DNA from: Candidatus Gastranaerophilales bacterium
GTDB lineage: Bacteria > Cyanobacteriota > Vampirovibrionia > Gastranaerophilales > Gastranaerophilaceae
DNA: 64,000 bases
Assembly (NCBI GenBank): GCA_944322675.1
Contig: CALUPO010000009.1
Span: forward strand, 1 to 64,000
Direction of reading: 5' to 3'
The notes under the pieces are model-generated. The model did not search any database. It worked only from the letters and a program-made list of their open reading frames with translations, and was not told the DNA's origin. Positions within the stretch are counted from its first letter, which is position 1, and every line of letters begins with the position of its first letter. This document shows positions 7,442 through 17,182 of the stretch, piece after piece. The position numbers and the translations under genes are program-made.

Positions 7442-8263
7442 TTATATTAATAGCATTCCAAAGGCTACAAAGAACATACCTGAAATAATACCTATTAAAA
7501 CAAGGTGATCTTCGCCATATTCACGTGCAAGCGGAAGAAGGGTATCAAGCGAAATATACACCATAATCCCTGCTACCATTCCAAACAAGACACCTATAAA
7601 ATTGTTAGTTATAAATTGGCTTAAAACCATAAATGCTAATACTGCACCCAATGGTTCCGCCATGCCGGATAAAAATGAATACCATATTGCCATACGTTTT
7701 TTCCCGGTAGCTTGATAAATAGGCAGAGCAACAGCAATACCTTCAGGAATGTTGTGTATTGCAATGGCAAGTGCAATTGGAATACCCATTTTTATTGTTT
7801 GGGATGAAACAAAAAATGTTGCAATACCCTCGGGTACATTATGAATAAATATGGCAAGTGCAGCCATTAAGCCGGCCCTTTTTATTTTTTTAGTTTCGAT
7901 TTTTTGTTTATATATTTTATTTTCTTCTTCATTTTCAGAAACTGACAAAAACTCATCTTCATAGTGCTCGGGGATAAAATAATCAATTAAAAATGCCGTT
8001 AAACACCCAAGCAAAAACGATAACATTGTTATAAGCTGTGCTTTTGTATTAAATGTTGGTATTAAAAACTCATGTGATTCTGATAATATTTCGGATAGTG
8101 ACAAAAATATCATTACACCGGCTGAAAAGGCAAGCCCAACTGATAACGCTTTTAAGTTTCCTTTTTTTACAAAAAATGTTAACATTCCGCCTAAAACTGT
8201 TGATAATCCGGCTAATGTAGTTAAAACAAGCGGTATAAAAAACGTTTCATAATTAATATTCAT
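7442..8263 (-). CDS. ZIP family divalent metal transporter (ZupT-like)
   Basis: 273 aa with about eight hydrophobic segments. The two metal-site helices are plain: HNVPEGIATF near residue 141 and HNIPEGIAVALPI near residue 170, the HN-x-PEG signature of ZIP/ZupT zinc (and iron or manganese) importers. A charged cytoplasmic loop (about residues 98-128) separates the third and fourth helices, as in ZIPs, but lacks a His-rich cluster. It is probably an inner-membrane uptake transporter. No metal-responsive operator was recognised upstream. Confidence 0.9.
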   Translation of the reverse strand: MNINYETFFIPLVLTTLAGLSTVLGGMLTFFVKKGNLKALSVGLAFSAGVMIFLSLSEILSESHEFLIPTFNTKAQLITMLSFLLGCLTAFLIDYFIPEHYEDEFLSVSENEEENKIYKQKIETKKIKRAGLMAALAIFIHNVPEGIATFFVSSQTIKMGIPIALAIAIHNIPEGIAVALPIYQATGKKRMAIWYSFLSGMAEPLGAVLAFMVLSQFITNNFIGVLFGMVAGIMVYISLDTLLPLAREYGEDHLVLIGIISGMFFVAFGMLLI

Positions 8264-8464
8264 ATTTTATTCTCTATCCTCTTTTACAATCTAAAAACTT
8301 ATCTTTATTATACATCTATTATTTTAAAAATGTTAGGTTATGTGAACTTTTATTATTTTTATCTTTACAAAACTTAACACTACGGTTGTAAAAAGTCAAT
8401 TTTTTTATTTAAATATACTTTATATATACATAGAAAGATAAAGTTTATAAGAGGATTTAAATTT

Positions 8465-8668
8465 ATGCAAGAACATCAAATTGAGGTATCATTAGGGATA
8501 AAAGTTGAACCGGTTGAAAACGTATACCGTGCAAATGATTTCAAATCATTAAATGAAATAAATCGTATTATTCGTATATTTGAAATTAAAAATTCACAAA
8601 ATATGAAACACAAAGTTTTTGCTTTGGAAATGTTAAGTTCTTTAAAAGCATTGGCTTCAAAAAATTAA
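8465..8668 (+). CDS. hypothetical small protein
   Basis: 67 aa. AGAGGATTTAAATTT precedes the ATG and the ORF ends 7 bp before the convergent TPP-enzyme gene. The sequence is charged and soluble with a central RIIRIFEIKNSQN helix; no motif or family is recognised. The upstream 200 bp is AT-rich without a clear promoter. Its independent ribosome binding site and open frame support a real gene. Confidence 0.5.
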   Translation: MQEHQIEVSLGIKVEPVENVYRANDFKSLNEINRIIRIFEIKNSQNMKHKVFALEMLSSLKALASKN

Positions 8669-8675
8669 TATTTTG

Positions 8676-10505
8676 TTATATTTGGAAAATGTTTTCTTGA
8701 TATTCTTCTCTTGAAATAAAAGGAAACATATCCTCCAAACTTGGTGAAACCATTGTACCATCATCAAGTTTACGACTAGATAATTTTGGGGAAAAAGAAT
8801 ATTCTTCTTTAAGGATAGCTTCACATAATATAAAACCATCAAAATCAAGCACTTCTTTTATTTGTGCGTTTAAGTTTTTAGCTTTATTGATTTTCGTTGC
8901 ATTTAAATTAAATCCTTTTGCAATATTATAAAACTCGGGGACGGAAACACCTGAATCGTTTCCGCTTCCTGTCATGTGTCCTTTAAAAAAGTTTCTTTGT
9001 GTTTGGCGAATTGATGAATATCCGCTATTATTTAACACAAATAGTTTTATTGGCAATTTATTGTATTTTATAGTTTCAAGCTCTTGCAAGTTCATCATTA
9101 TTGACCCATCTCCTGCGATGCATATTATACGTCGTTTTGAACTATCTTTTGTTTCTAGATTCTTAATAGCAGCACCAATAGCACATGGTAAATCATAACC
9201 CATTGAAGCATTGCCCGAGTTTAAAATATAACGTTGCCCATTTTTTACTTTTGCAACCTGATATGTGCAAACACAAGCCGAGCCGTTTGCCATTATTACT
9301 ATATCATTTTCATCAAGCTCGTTTGTAAGTTGATGGATAAAATAGTAAGGGTTTAAAGCTTCGTTTTCGTTTTGTTGATATTCATTTGTTTTGTCAAAAT
9401 CATACTTATTTTTTAGTTTTTGTGCAAATTCAAGCCATTTTGAAGAATAATTTACTTTAAAATTATCATCATTCAATTTTTCAAGCATTTGAGGAATAAA
9501 GGTTTTTAAATCTGCATTTATTTTTAAATCAACATCAACTGTTGGTTTATATAATTCGTTTCTGTCGATATCGACAACAATTTTAAAAGCATTTTTAGCA
9601 AAATTTTCATAATTATAACTGGCTTGTCGTATATTGTTTCTTGTTCCCAAAAACAATACACAATCAGCATTTTGAAGAGCAAAATTCCCGGCACGTTGTC
9701 CAACTGTACCAATTCTGCCTATATAAAATGGATTATCATCTTCCATAATGTCAAACCCATTGAATGTAGTAACAACAGGCACATTTAATTTTTCAATAAG
9801 TTTATAAAAATTATCGATTTGGTTTGAAAGACGAATACCATGACCACACACAATAAGCGGCTTTTTAGCCATGGCAAATTTATTTAATACTTCTTCAAGT
9901 TCATCATTTTGGCAAATCACTTCTAGTTTTTCATTTTGAGGGTTAAATTCAACAAGTTCGTCTTCTTCAATTATTGAAGCTTGTATATCTATTGGAATAT
10001 CCAACCACACAGGCCCAAAACGTCCAGTTGTTGCTTCATATATTGCTTTATCAATATGATATTTTATTTTGTTTTTATCGGTTATCATTTTTGCATATTT
10101 TGTAAGTGGTTTTACAACAGAAATAATATCAACTTCCTGATCTCCAAGCTGACGCACATTCATATTTGGATAATGCTGCATAGTTGTTGTTGTTTTAACT
10201 TGACCTGAAATATACAAAACAGGAACAGAATCAGTCCATTGCCCAAAAACTCCATTTAAAGTGTTAAGCCCGCCAGGTCCTGTTGTTACGTTGACTACAC
10301 TTAAAGTGTCACCTTTTAAGCGGCTATATCCTTCAGCGGCTATTGCACAAGCTTGTTCATGATGATTTGCGGTATAATTTATATAACGACCAAGACTGTC
10401 GTTTAAATGCATTGCTCCACCACCTGACACCATAAAAAAATGTTTTACATTATGATGTTCTTTTAAATACTTTGCAACAAAATCACTTAACTTTATTTTT
10501 GACAT
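8676..10505 (-). CDS. thiamine pyrophosphate-dependent enzyme, acetolactate synthase (IlvB-like) family
   Basis: 609 aa with the three-domain POX/ALS layout: N-terminal TPP-PYR domain with the activating Glu in NHHEQACAIAAEGYSR (near residue 51), a central domain, and a C-terminal TPP-binding domain with GDGSIMMNLQELETI followed by NN about 30 residues on. It diverges from true IlvB, no ilvN small subunit is adjacent, and the C-terminal region ends in a non-ALS tail. Such proteins often act as decarboxylases or lyases in surface-sugar or secondary pathways. The exact substrate cannot be read from the sequence. It is monocistronic, 81 bp downstream of dnaB. Confidence 0.82.
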   Translation of the reverse strand: MSKIKLSDFVAKYLKEHHNVKHFFMVSGGGAMHLNDSLGRYINYTANHHEQACAIAAEGYSRLKGDTLSVVNVTTGPGGLNTLNGVFGQWTDSVPVLYISGQVKTTTTMQHYPNMNVRQLGDQEVDIISVVKPLTKYAKMITDKNKIKYHIDKAIYEATTGRFGPVWLDIPIDIQASIIEEDELVEFNPQNEKLEVICQNDELEEVLNKFAMAKKPLIVCGHGIRLSNQIDNFYKLIEKLNVPVVTTFNGFDIMEDDNPFYIGRIGTVGQRAGNFALQNADCVLFLGTRNNIRQASYNYENFAKNAFKIVVDIDRNELYKPTVDVDLKINADLKTFIPQMLEKLNDDNFKVNYSSKWLEFAQKLKNKYDFDKTNEYQQNENEALNPYYFIHQLTNELDENDIVIMANGSACVCTYQVAKVKNGQRYILNSGNASMGYDLPCAIGAAIKNLETKDSSKRRIICIAGDGSIMMNLQELETIKYNKLPIKLFVLNNSGYSSIRQTQRNFFKGHMTGSGNDSGVSVPEFYNIAKGFNLNATKINKAKNLNAQIKEVLDFDGFILCEAILKEEYSFSPKLSSRKLDDGTMVSPSLEDMFPFISREEYQENIFQI

Positions 10506-10586
10506 TAAAAAACCTTATCTTTCCAATAATAAACTATAGATAAATTGTAACATTATAAATAAAAACGTCAAAATTATTAAATTTAT

Positions 10587-11936
10587 TTAAAATACAGCAG
10601 TTCTGGCAGGATTTTTAAATTTAGTAATATTTGCTTGAAAAAGAAGATCAAAACTTCCCACAGGCCCATTTCTGTGTTTTGCTATAATAATTTCAGCTTT
10701 ACCTTTATTTTCAGCATTATCTTTTTCATAATATTCATCACGATAAATAAACATAACGACATCAGCATCCTGTTCAATAGCACCTGATTCACGAAGATCA
10801 GATAACATTGGACGCCTGTCTTTTCTTTGTTCAACCGCACGTGAAAGTTGAGATAATGCAATAATTGGAACCTGAAGTTCTCTTGCAAGTGTTTTTAAAC
10901 CTCTAGATATAGCCGATATTTGTTGATTACGATCATCACCTTTTGAGTTATCCTCCATTAACTGCAAATAATCAATAACTATCAAACCTAAATTTTTTTC
11001 CTCCATTGCAAGCCGGCGGCATTTTGCACGAATGTCCATAACTGATGCTCCAGCTGCATCATCAATATAAATTGGAGCATCTGTAAAATTATTCATAGCT
11101 TCGGTTAATTTTTCCCAGTCTCTTGGCTGCATGTTTCCGGAATTTAGTCTTTGAGTGTCAACTTCAGCTTCTGAACATAACATACGTTTTACAAGCTGTT
11201 CCTTCGGCATTTCAAGTGAAAATATAGCAACAGGTTTATTATCCCGTAAAGCTGCGTTTTGTGCTATGTTTAAAGCAAATGCAGTTTTACCCATTGATGG
11301 ACGTGCTGCAAGAATAATTAAATCTGATTTTTGAAGTCCTGAGGTCATCTCATCAAGTTCATAAAAACCGCTTGAAGTACCGGTTAGTTCATCACGATGG
11401 TTATAACGATATTCAATCTGTTCAAAACTTGTTAATACAAGATCTCCAATAGCAATTAAATCGGATGTTGTCCGTTCCTGAGCTATATTAAAAATAAGCT
11501 TTTCAGCAGTATCCAAAGTTGTTTCAGTTGTCAAATTGTCATATGCCATTTCAACAATATCCGACCCTGCCGCTATAAGTTGTCGTTTTATTGACTTTTC
11601 TTGAATTATTTTTGCAAAATATTCAATATTGGCTGTTGTAATTGTATTTAAAGCAAGATCATTAATATAATCTCTCCCGCCAACTGCTTCAAGTGTACCT
11701 TGATTTTGCAGTTCATCTGATACTGTTAATATATCTATTTGCACATTTCCTTTATTATATAAACTTAGCATGACTTCATATATAACTTTATGTGCCTTAA
11801 AATAAAAACTTTCCGGTTTTACATATTCTACAATCCTATTCAATACAACAGGATTTACCAATATTGCACCTAATATTGATTCTTCAGCTTCTTTATTATG
11901 CGGAGGGAGTTTTGTTGTTTTTTCTTTTTTTTTCAT
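10587..11936 (-). CDS. dnaB: replicative DNA helicase DnaB
   Basis: 449 aa. The N-terminal primase-interacting domain begins with LPPHNKEAEESILGAILVNP, typical of DnaB. The RecA-like C-terminal domain has the Walker A segment ARPSMGKTAFALN (near residue 212), Walker B at LIVIDYLQLM and the arginine-finger region ending DLRESGAIEQDADVVMFIYRDEYY. Length and motif order are normal with no intein. It acts as the hexameric fork helicase. It starts close to a divergent nadB with about 209 bp between. Confidence 0.96.
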   Translation of the reverse strand: MKKKEKTTKLPPHNKEAEESILGAILVNPVVLNRIVEYVKPESFYFKAHKVIYEVMLSLYNKGNVQIDILTVSDELQNQGTLEAVGGRDYINDLALNTITTANIEYFAKIIQEKSIKRQLIAAGSDIVEMAYDNLTTETTLDTAEKLIFNIAQERTTSDLIAIGDLVLTSFEQIEYRYNHRDELTGTSSGFYELDEMTSGLQKSDLIILAARPSMGKTAFALNIAQNAALRDNKPVAIFSLEMPKEQLVKRMLCSEAEVDTQRLNSGNMQPRDWEKLTEAMNNFTDAPIYIDDAAGASVMDIRAKCRRLAMEEKNLGLIVIDYLQLMEDNSKGDDRNQQISAISRGLKTLARELQVPIIALSQLSRAVEQRKDRRPMLSDLRESGAIEQDADVVMFIYRDEYYEKDNAENKGKAEIIIAKHRNGPVGSFDLLFQANITKFKNPARTAVF

Positions 11937-12145
11937 ATTTTTCTCAAATTTCTTTTAAATTATAAAACAAAAAATAAAAATCATAAAGAAGTTATTGATT
12001 CATGTATAGTAATTTGTATTATCTCACAGATTAAATATTTTTTATTTTTTTTCATAAATAAAATTTTTTCTATAAAAAGTTTTTGTAGCAAATAAAAAAT
12101 ATTTATTGTAAAATATACATTAAATAAAAGTCAGGGATATTAGCC

Positions 12146-13789
12146 ATGAAATATTCAAAATACTCAGTTATTATTGTAGGTAGCGGTATAGCTGGATTAT
12201 ATGCTGCTTTAAAGTTATCCGAAACAATTAATCTTCTTGATGGAATTTTGATTATTACAAAATCCGAATTAAGTGAATCAAACTCCCGTTATGCTCAAGG
12301 TGGGATTGTTGGTGTTTTAAAAGAAAATAAAAATGATAGTATAGAATTGCATGTAAAAGATACTCTTAAAGCAGGTGCAGGTTTATGTGAATTTGATACT
12401 GTTAAATTTATTTCAGAAAACAGTCAAAACATTATTGAAGATTTAATAAATTATGGTGTGGATTTTGATAAAGATGAAAATGATAATTTAAAACTTACAA
12501 TGGAAGGGGCACACAGTATAAGACGTATTTTACATTCAGGCGGTGATGCAACAGGTTATAATATTGAAAAAGCCCTTGTTAAAAAAGTAAAAGAAAATCC
12601 TAATATTTTTGTATATGAAAAAACATTAGCAGTTGAATTATTATTAAATAAAGATAATATTTGTAAAGGTGTTATAACTTATAATCAGGAATTAAATGAA
12701 TATGAAACAATCTATGCTGCATCAACTGTCCTTGCAACAGGAGGGGTAGGTCAGGTATACAAATATACAACAAATCCGGAAGTTGCAACAGGTGATGGAT
12801 TTGCATTAGCTTATAAAGCAAATGCACTTATGCAAGACATGGAATTTATACAATTTCATCCTACTGCTTTAAAACTGCCTAATTGTGAAAATATGTTTTT
12901 AATTTCTGAAGCTGTTCGTGGAGAAGGGGCAAAACTTGTTGACATTGATGGCAATACATTTATGGAAAAATATGACGAACGTTTGGAACTTGCTCCTAGA
13001 GATATTGTTACACGTGCTATTTTTAATGAAATGCAGAAATTAAAATATAATTGTATGTATTTAGATGCCACAATGATTGATAAAGCTGTTTTTCAACAAA
13101 GATTTCCTAATATTTATAAAATGTGTAAGGATAATAATATTGATGTTTCAAAAGACTTTATACCTGTGGCTCCTGCCGCTCATTATACTATGGGTGGTAT
13201 AAGAACAACAGTTGAAGGTCAAACTTCCATACCAAATTTGTATGCAATTGGTGAAGCAGCATCAAATGGGCTTCATGGGGCAAATAGACTTGCAAGTAAC
13301 TCGCTTTTGGAATGTGCTATTTGTGCAAGTGAACTTGCAAATTATTTAAGCTTTGTAAATCATCAAACATCCAATATAATTGATGAAAAAATAATTGAAA
13401 CTATAAAAAAATATGATGAAAATATTGAAACTTTATATTTGGATTATGAGATTGATTCTGTTAAGCTAAAACATGATTTAAAAAATATAATGTGGGAATA
13501 TGTTGGCATTTTACGTGATGAAAAAAATCTCAAACTTGCACTTTATAAAATTAATGATTTAGAAAATATTTATAGCAATAAGTATAAGTGTGCAACAGCA
13601 AGTCATTATGAATTGCGTAATTTAATTATGACAGCTAAAATAATTGTATTAAGTGCAATAAAACGAAAAGAATCACGTGGTGCACATTTTCGTGTTGATT
13701 ATCCAACCCCTTTGGAAACAGCCAAACATAGTATTACAAATATGAAAGAGATATTAGATTATGAAAAAACATACGTTAATATTAAATGA
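12146..13789 (+). CDS. nadB: L-aspartate oxidase
   Basis: 547 aa flavoprotein oxidising L-aspartate to iminoaspartate, the first step of de novo NAD synthesis. The FAD dinucleotide fold is at the N-terminus (VIIVGSGIAGLYAALKL), followed by NSRYAQGGIVGV, the HSGGDATGYNI region and the substrate-site EFIQFHPTAL near residue 235. HYTMGGIRT and GLHGANRLASNSLLECAI are also diagnostic. It overlaps nadC by 29 bp, so the two are co-translated. nadA (quinolinate synthase) is not in the window. Confidence 0.95.
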   Translation: MKYSKYSVIIVGSGIAGLYAALKLSETINLLDGILIITKSELSESNSRYAQGGIVGVLKENKNDSIELHVKDTLKAGAGLCEFDTVKFISENSQNIIEDLINYGVDFDKDENDNLKLTMEGAHSIRRILHSGGDATGYNIEKALVKKVKENPNIFVYEKTLAVELLLNKDNICKGVITYNQELNEYETIYAASTVLATGGVGQVYKYTTNPEVATGDGFALAYKANALMQDMEFIQFHPTALKLPNCENMFLISEAVRGEGAKLVDIDGNTFMEKYDERLELAPRDIVTRAIFNEMQKLKYNCMYLDATMIDKAVFQQRFPNIYKMCKDNNIDVSKDFIPVAPAAHYTMGGIRTTVEGQTSIPNLYAIGEAASNGLHGANRLASNSLLECAICASELANYLSFVNHQTSNIIDEKIIETIKKYDENIETLYLDYEIDSVKLKHDLKNIMWEYVGILRDEKNLKLALYKINDLENIYSNKYKCATASHYELRNLIMTAKIIVLSAIKRKESRGAHFRVDYPTPLETAKHSITNMKEILDYEKTYVNIK

Positions 13790-14609
13790 TTTCATTATTG
13801 AATCGCATGTTAAAAGTGCACTTATTGAAGATATAGGGTATGGTGATATTACAACGGATAGCATTGTTTCTTGTGATAAAATTTGTGTTGCTTATTTAAA
13901 TACACGTGAAGATGGAATTTTATGCGGTATTCAAGTTTTTAGAAAAGTTTTTGAGCTTTTGGATAAAAATATAGAAATTGAGTTTTACTATAATGATGGA
14001 GATGTAATCAAAAAAGGTGATACTATTGCTAAAATTAAAGGATTGGCAAGCACTATATTAAAAGGTGAAAGAACTGCATTAAATTATATTCAAAAGCTTT
14101 CAGGTATCTCAACACAAACAAGTCTTTATGTTGAAGCAATAAAGGATTATAAAGCAAATGTTGTTGATACACGTAAAAATACACCAGGATTTCGTATTTT
14201 TGAAAAATATGCTGTTTTAAAAGGTGGCGGAAGTATTCATAGGTTTAATTTATCTGATTGTGTTATGATTAAAGATAATCATATTAAGATAGCAGGTTCT
14301 ATAGAAAATGCAGTTAATCTTGTAAAAAATCAAATATCACATGCACATAAGATAGAAGTTGAATGTGACACTACTAAACAGGTTCTCGAGGCCTTAAGAT
14401 TAAACGTTGACATAATTATGCTTGATAATATGTCAATATGTGATATAGAAAAATCAGTAAAACTTATCAACAATAATGCTATAATTGAAGTGAGCGGCAA
14501 GGTAACTTTGGATAATATTGTTGAAATAGCTAAAACAAATGTTGATATTATTTCAACATCATCTTTAATAAATAAAGCAAAAACACTTGATTTAGGGCTT
14601 GATTTTTAA
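13761..14609 (+). CDS. nadC: nicotinate-nucleotide pyrophosphorylase (carboxylating)
   Basis: 282 aa quinolinate phosphoribosyltransferase, forming nicotinate mononucleotide from quinolinate and PRPP. Landmarks: EDIGYGDITTDSI at the N-terminus, GERTALNYIQKLSGI, DTRKNTPGFRIFEKYAVLKGGG with its substrate-binding Arg/Lys, and HIKIAGSI. The ATG at 13761 lies inside the end of nadB (29-bp overlap). The stop overlaps by 3 bp the stop of the convergent Gly/Ser-rich gene. Confidence 0.95.
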   Translation: MKKHTLILNDFIIESHVKSALIEDIGYGDITTDSIVSCDKICVAYLNTREDGILCGIQVFRKVFELLDKNIEIEFYYNDGDVIKKGDTIAKIKGLASTILKGERTALNYIQKLSGISTQTSLYVEAIKDYKANVVDTRKNTPGFRIFEKYAVLKGGGSIHRFNLSDCVMIKDNHIKIAGSIENAVNLVKNQISHAHKIEVECDTTKQVLEALRLNVDIIMLDNMSICDIEKSVKLINNNAIIEVSGKVTLDNIVEIAKTNVDIISTSSLINKAKTLDLGLDF

Positions 14610-15421
14610 AGATTTTGTATGGATTTGCTATCACCATCAAGTGATTCTTTAAGCATTTTTTTAACAACATCGCCTTGAGTATCAAGCATTTTACAAACTG
14701 TTTCAATATTTCGAACTTTATTACTTAAAATTGTATCTGCATTTGCTTGTATACGTCCGGTTACATTTTGATAAGCTGCAAGTGCTGCAGATGAAGTTCC
14801 TTGAAGAATATTACCTGCCACAACTGCCGGGAGTCCAAACATATCCATATACGGTGCAGCTGCTGACATAATACCGCCAATACCTGAAGCTATACCTGCA
14901 ATAGGAAGTACAAAGTTGTTTCCAAACCCGTAACCTGTTGCTGTTCCCAGACCATAAGCACCTAAACTTGCCATACTAGCAACATCACTTGCAGCTGTTA
15001 AAGATGATGCACCTCCTGTGATATATCCATCTGAATATGAAGAACCAAAACCCCACTGAATTGGTGCTGCACTTCCTGATGGAAAACCAGGATAATTACC
15101 AAGCCCGCTTATACCGAAAGATGCTCCACTGCCATCAAATGTAGCATTTCCACCTGAAACAGGTGACCAGTATGAAGTTCCTGGAATATTCATTGATTGA
15201 GAGCCGCCCATTGTTGTCATAAATGCACTTGGAGAAAGCAAACTTGCAAGATTCCATAAAAAACTTCCAGCTGTACCAAAACCAGACCCGCCAATTGATG
15301 GACCGGAAACAGTTAAATCCCTTAATTGATCATATGTTTCCCACAATTGTGCTTTGGCTGCAGCACTTGCTCCACCGAATTTACTTGCTATTACTAAAAA
15401 AGAATCATTTTTATAGGACAT
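14606..15421 (-). CDS. Gly/Ser/Ala-rich hypothetical protein
   Basis: 271 aa. A short charged N-terminus (MSYKNDSFLVIASKFGGASA) leads into about 170 residues dominated by Gly, Ser, Ala, Tyr and Phe, then a helical C-terminus (NADTILSNKVRNIETVCKML). There is no Sec signal peptide, yet the low-complexity composition is typical of secreted or surface-assembled proteins. It lies 51 bp downstream of the GMAASQAR gene and is probably co-transcribed with it. I do not recognise the family; a role as an exported partner of that protein is speculation. Confidence 0.65.
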   Translation of the reverse strand: MSYKNDSFLVIASKFGGASAAAKAQLWETYDQLRDLTVSGPSIGGSGFGTAGSFLWNLASLLSPSAFMTTMGGSQSMNIPGTSYWSPVSGGNATFDGSGASFGISGLGNYPGFPSGSAAPIQWGFGSSYSDGYITGGASSLTAASDVASMASLGAYGLGTATGYGFGNNFVLPIAGIASGIGGIMSAAAPYMDMFGLPAVVAGNILQGTSSAALAAYQNVTGRIQANADTILSNKVRNIETVCKMLDTQGDVVKKMLKESLDGDSKSIQNL

Positions 15422-15472
15422 TTATTTTCTATTCTCCATTTTGTAAATATAATTATTATAGTTTTAATTATT

Positions 15473-16786
15473 TTATTGAAATGTTTTAAATGTTGATTCA
15501 ATATTTTTATCAATTACTTTTTTAACGGATTCCATTTCTGTTTGAAGAGCTTCTTGCTCTGTGTCAAGCTGGCGTAATTTTAATTCAAGCATTTTATCTT
15601 GTTGTTGAATCATTTCTGTTTTTGCATTTATTTCTTCAATTGTTTGTTGATATACCATACACTGATATTCATAATCTTTCATAGCTTCGTTGTATGCTAC
15701 ATCATCCTGTTCGGTAACAGCACTAAGTTCATAAACAGACCCGTTTAATGAACCATCATCAATTAATATCTGTGTAGGATAAGAGCCTGTTGGATCAAAT
15801 GTTATTTGTGCATTTACATTTTCTTTTCTTGTGTATTCTATATTTGATGCAAAATATGTATTTAATTTATTTACTGCACTATAAGGTTGACTCATATATG
15901 CATTTAGATCAGATTGAGATATATACATTGTATTCTCGCCTTGTTCATATGAATAGAATACCTCATCTGTTAATCCATATTTATCTTTAATTGTTTGAAT
16001 AGCTATTTTATCAGTATCCGATGCACTCGGACTTGCTTTATATTGATTAAGCAGTTCAAATGCATCAGTGTCTTGATTATATGTAATAAGAGGATGAGTA
16101 TTTCCTTCAGCATCTGTTACTGTTGAAGCTACATATCCACCCTTACTTGTATCATAAGTAAATAAATATTTATTTTCTTCACCTGTTCCATAAGCATCAA
16201 TTTTTGGATTGTTGTCAGGTGTTATACCTACCCATATTTGTTTATTTGGATCATAAGATATGTTATCATCATTATTTAAAGAATCTAGAACATTTTTATT
16301 TATATCACTATCTGGAATATTATCAACCAGTTTGGATTGTAAAGTAACTTCCTTTAAATTTTTGAGACCACCTGATGTCATAATCACATATGGGTAATGA
16401 TTTCCAACATCATCATAAATAGACGTAGTATCATTATTTGATTTTATCTGAGCACCATTTTGTATATTTTTTGCTGCTTCATAACGATAGTCTGAATAAG
16501 AAATTGTTACTACATAAGGAAAGTTAGGATCTTCAGGATTGTTATTTAAGGTATAACTTTCAATAGTATACTGTTTACCTCCGTCTGTATAAACATAAGA
16601 TGTCGTTTTGTAATTTTCAGATGAAGGAGGTGTTGGTGCCTCAAGTGAATAATACTGGTTAAAAGCATCCGCACTTTGATTTGCAAGTGCAACCCGTGCC
16701 TGGTTAATTTGTTGTCCTTCATATTCAACATTTGTTTTTCTGGCTGTTAAACCTAAATACCTTGCTTGTGATGCTGCCATGCCCAT
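15473..16786 (-). CDS. hypothetical protein with GMAASQAR N-terminal motif
   Basis: 437 aa. It begins MGMAASQARYLGLTARKTN followed by EYEGQQINQARVALANQS, an N-terminus I associate with multi-copy, poorly characterised proteins of Gastranaerophilales-type bacteria. There is no Sec signal peptide; the conserved N-terminus could itself be an export or assembly signal, as in flagellar axial proteins, but no flagellar motif is present. The middle (about 50-330) is Asp/Asn/Tyr-rich and beta-like. The last 70 residues (from about EEINAKTEMIQQQDKM) form a strong coiled coil. It is followed by the Gly/Ser-rich gene. Confidence 0.7.
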   Translation of the reverse strand: MGMAASQARYLGLTARKTNVEYEGQQINQARVALANQSADAFNQYYSLEAPTPPSSENYKTTSYVYTDGGKQYTIESYTLNNNPEDPNFPYVVTISYSDYRYEAAKNIQNGAQIKSNNDTTSIYDDVGNHYPYVIMTSGGLKNLKEVTLQSKLVDNIPDSDINKNVLDSLNNDDNISYDPNKQIWVGITPDNNPKIDAYGTGEENKYLFTYDTSKGGYVASTVTDAEGNTHPLITYNQDTDAFELLNQYKASPSASDTDKIAIQTIKDKYGLTDEVFYSYEQGENTMYISQSDLNAYMSQPYSAVNKLNTYFASNIEYTRKENVNAQITFDPTGSYPTQILIDDGSLNGSVYELSAVTEQDDVAYNEAMKDYEYQCMVYQQTIEEINAKTEMIQQQDKMLELKLRQLDTEQEALQTEMESVKKVIDKNIESTFKTFQ

Positions 16787-17182
16787 ATAAAATTACCTCG
16801 CTATTTACTCTCTTATGATATTTTTTATCGACAATTAATCATTTTTCTTAAATTGTCATTGTCTTTTTTATTTATTAATGTGTATTTCTGAAAAGTCAAT
16901 TTTTATCAATAAAATTGCAAAATATTTTAAATTTAAGAATATAAAAAAAATCATACATTTGTATGAGATAAATAAGTTAGTTCTTAATTTAAAAAAATAT
17001 GTATATTTGTTTTATACAATATATAAATTATAAAATTAAATAGCATTAAAAGATCCGGATAGAAATTTTTAAAGCTAAACAAAATTTAGATTAAAAGAAA
17101 AATTTTTATACCAAAGAAAAATTTATGATAAAATAATGAAATAAAAAATAATCAAAGTAATGTTAATAAATGAAGAGGTAGT
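16787..17182. other. 396-bp AT-rich intergenic region
   Basis: This divergent spacer between the GMAASQAR gene and plsC contains no convincing ORF. Two small inverted repeats are visible: GACAATT (16830-16836) with AATTGTC (16851-16857), and CATAC/GTATG around 16952-16965. Either could be an operator, but the base composition makes small palindromes common. Confidence 0.5.
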
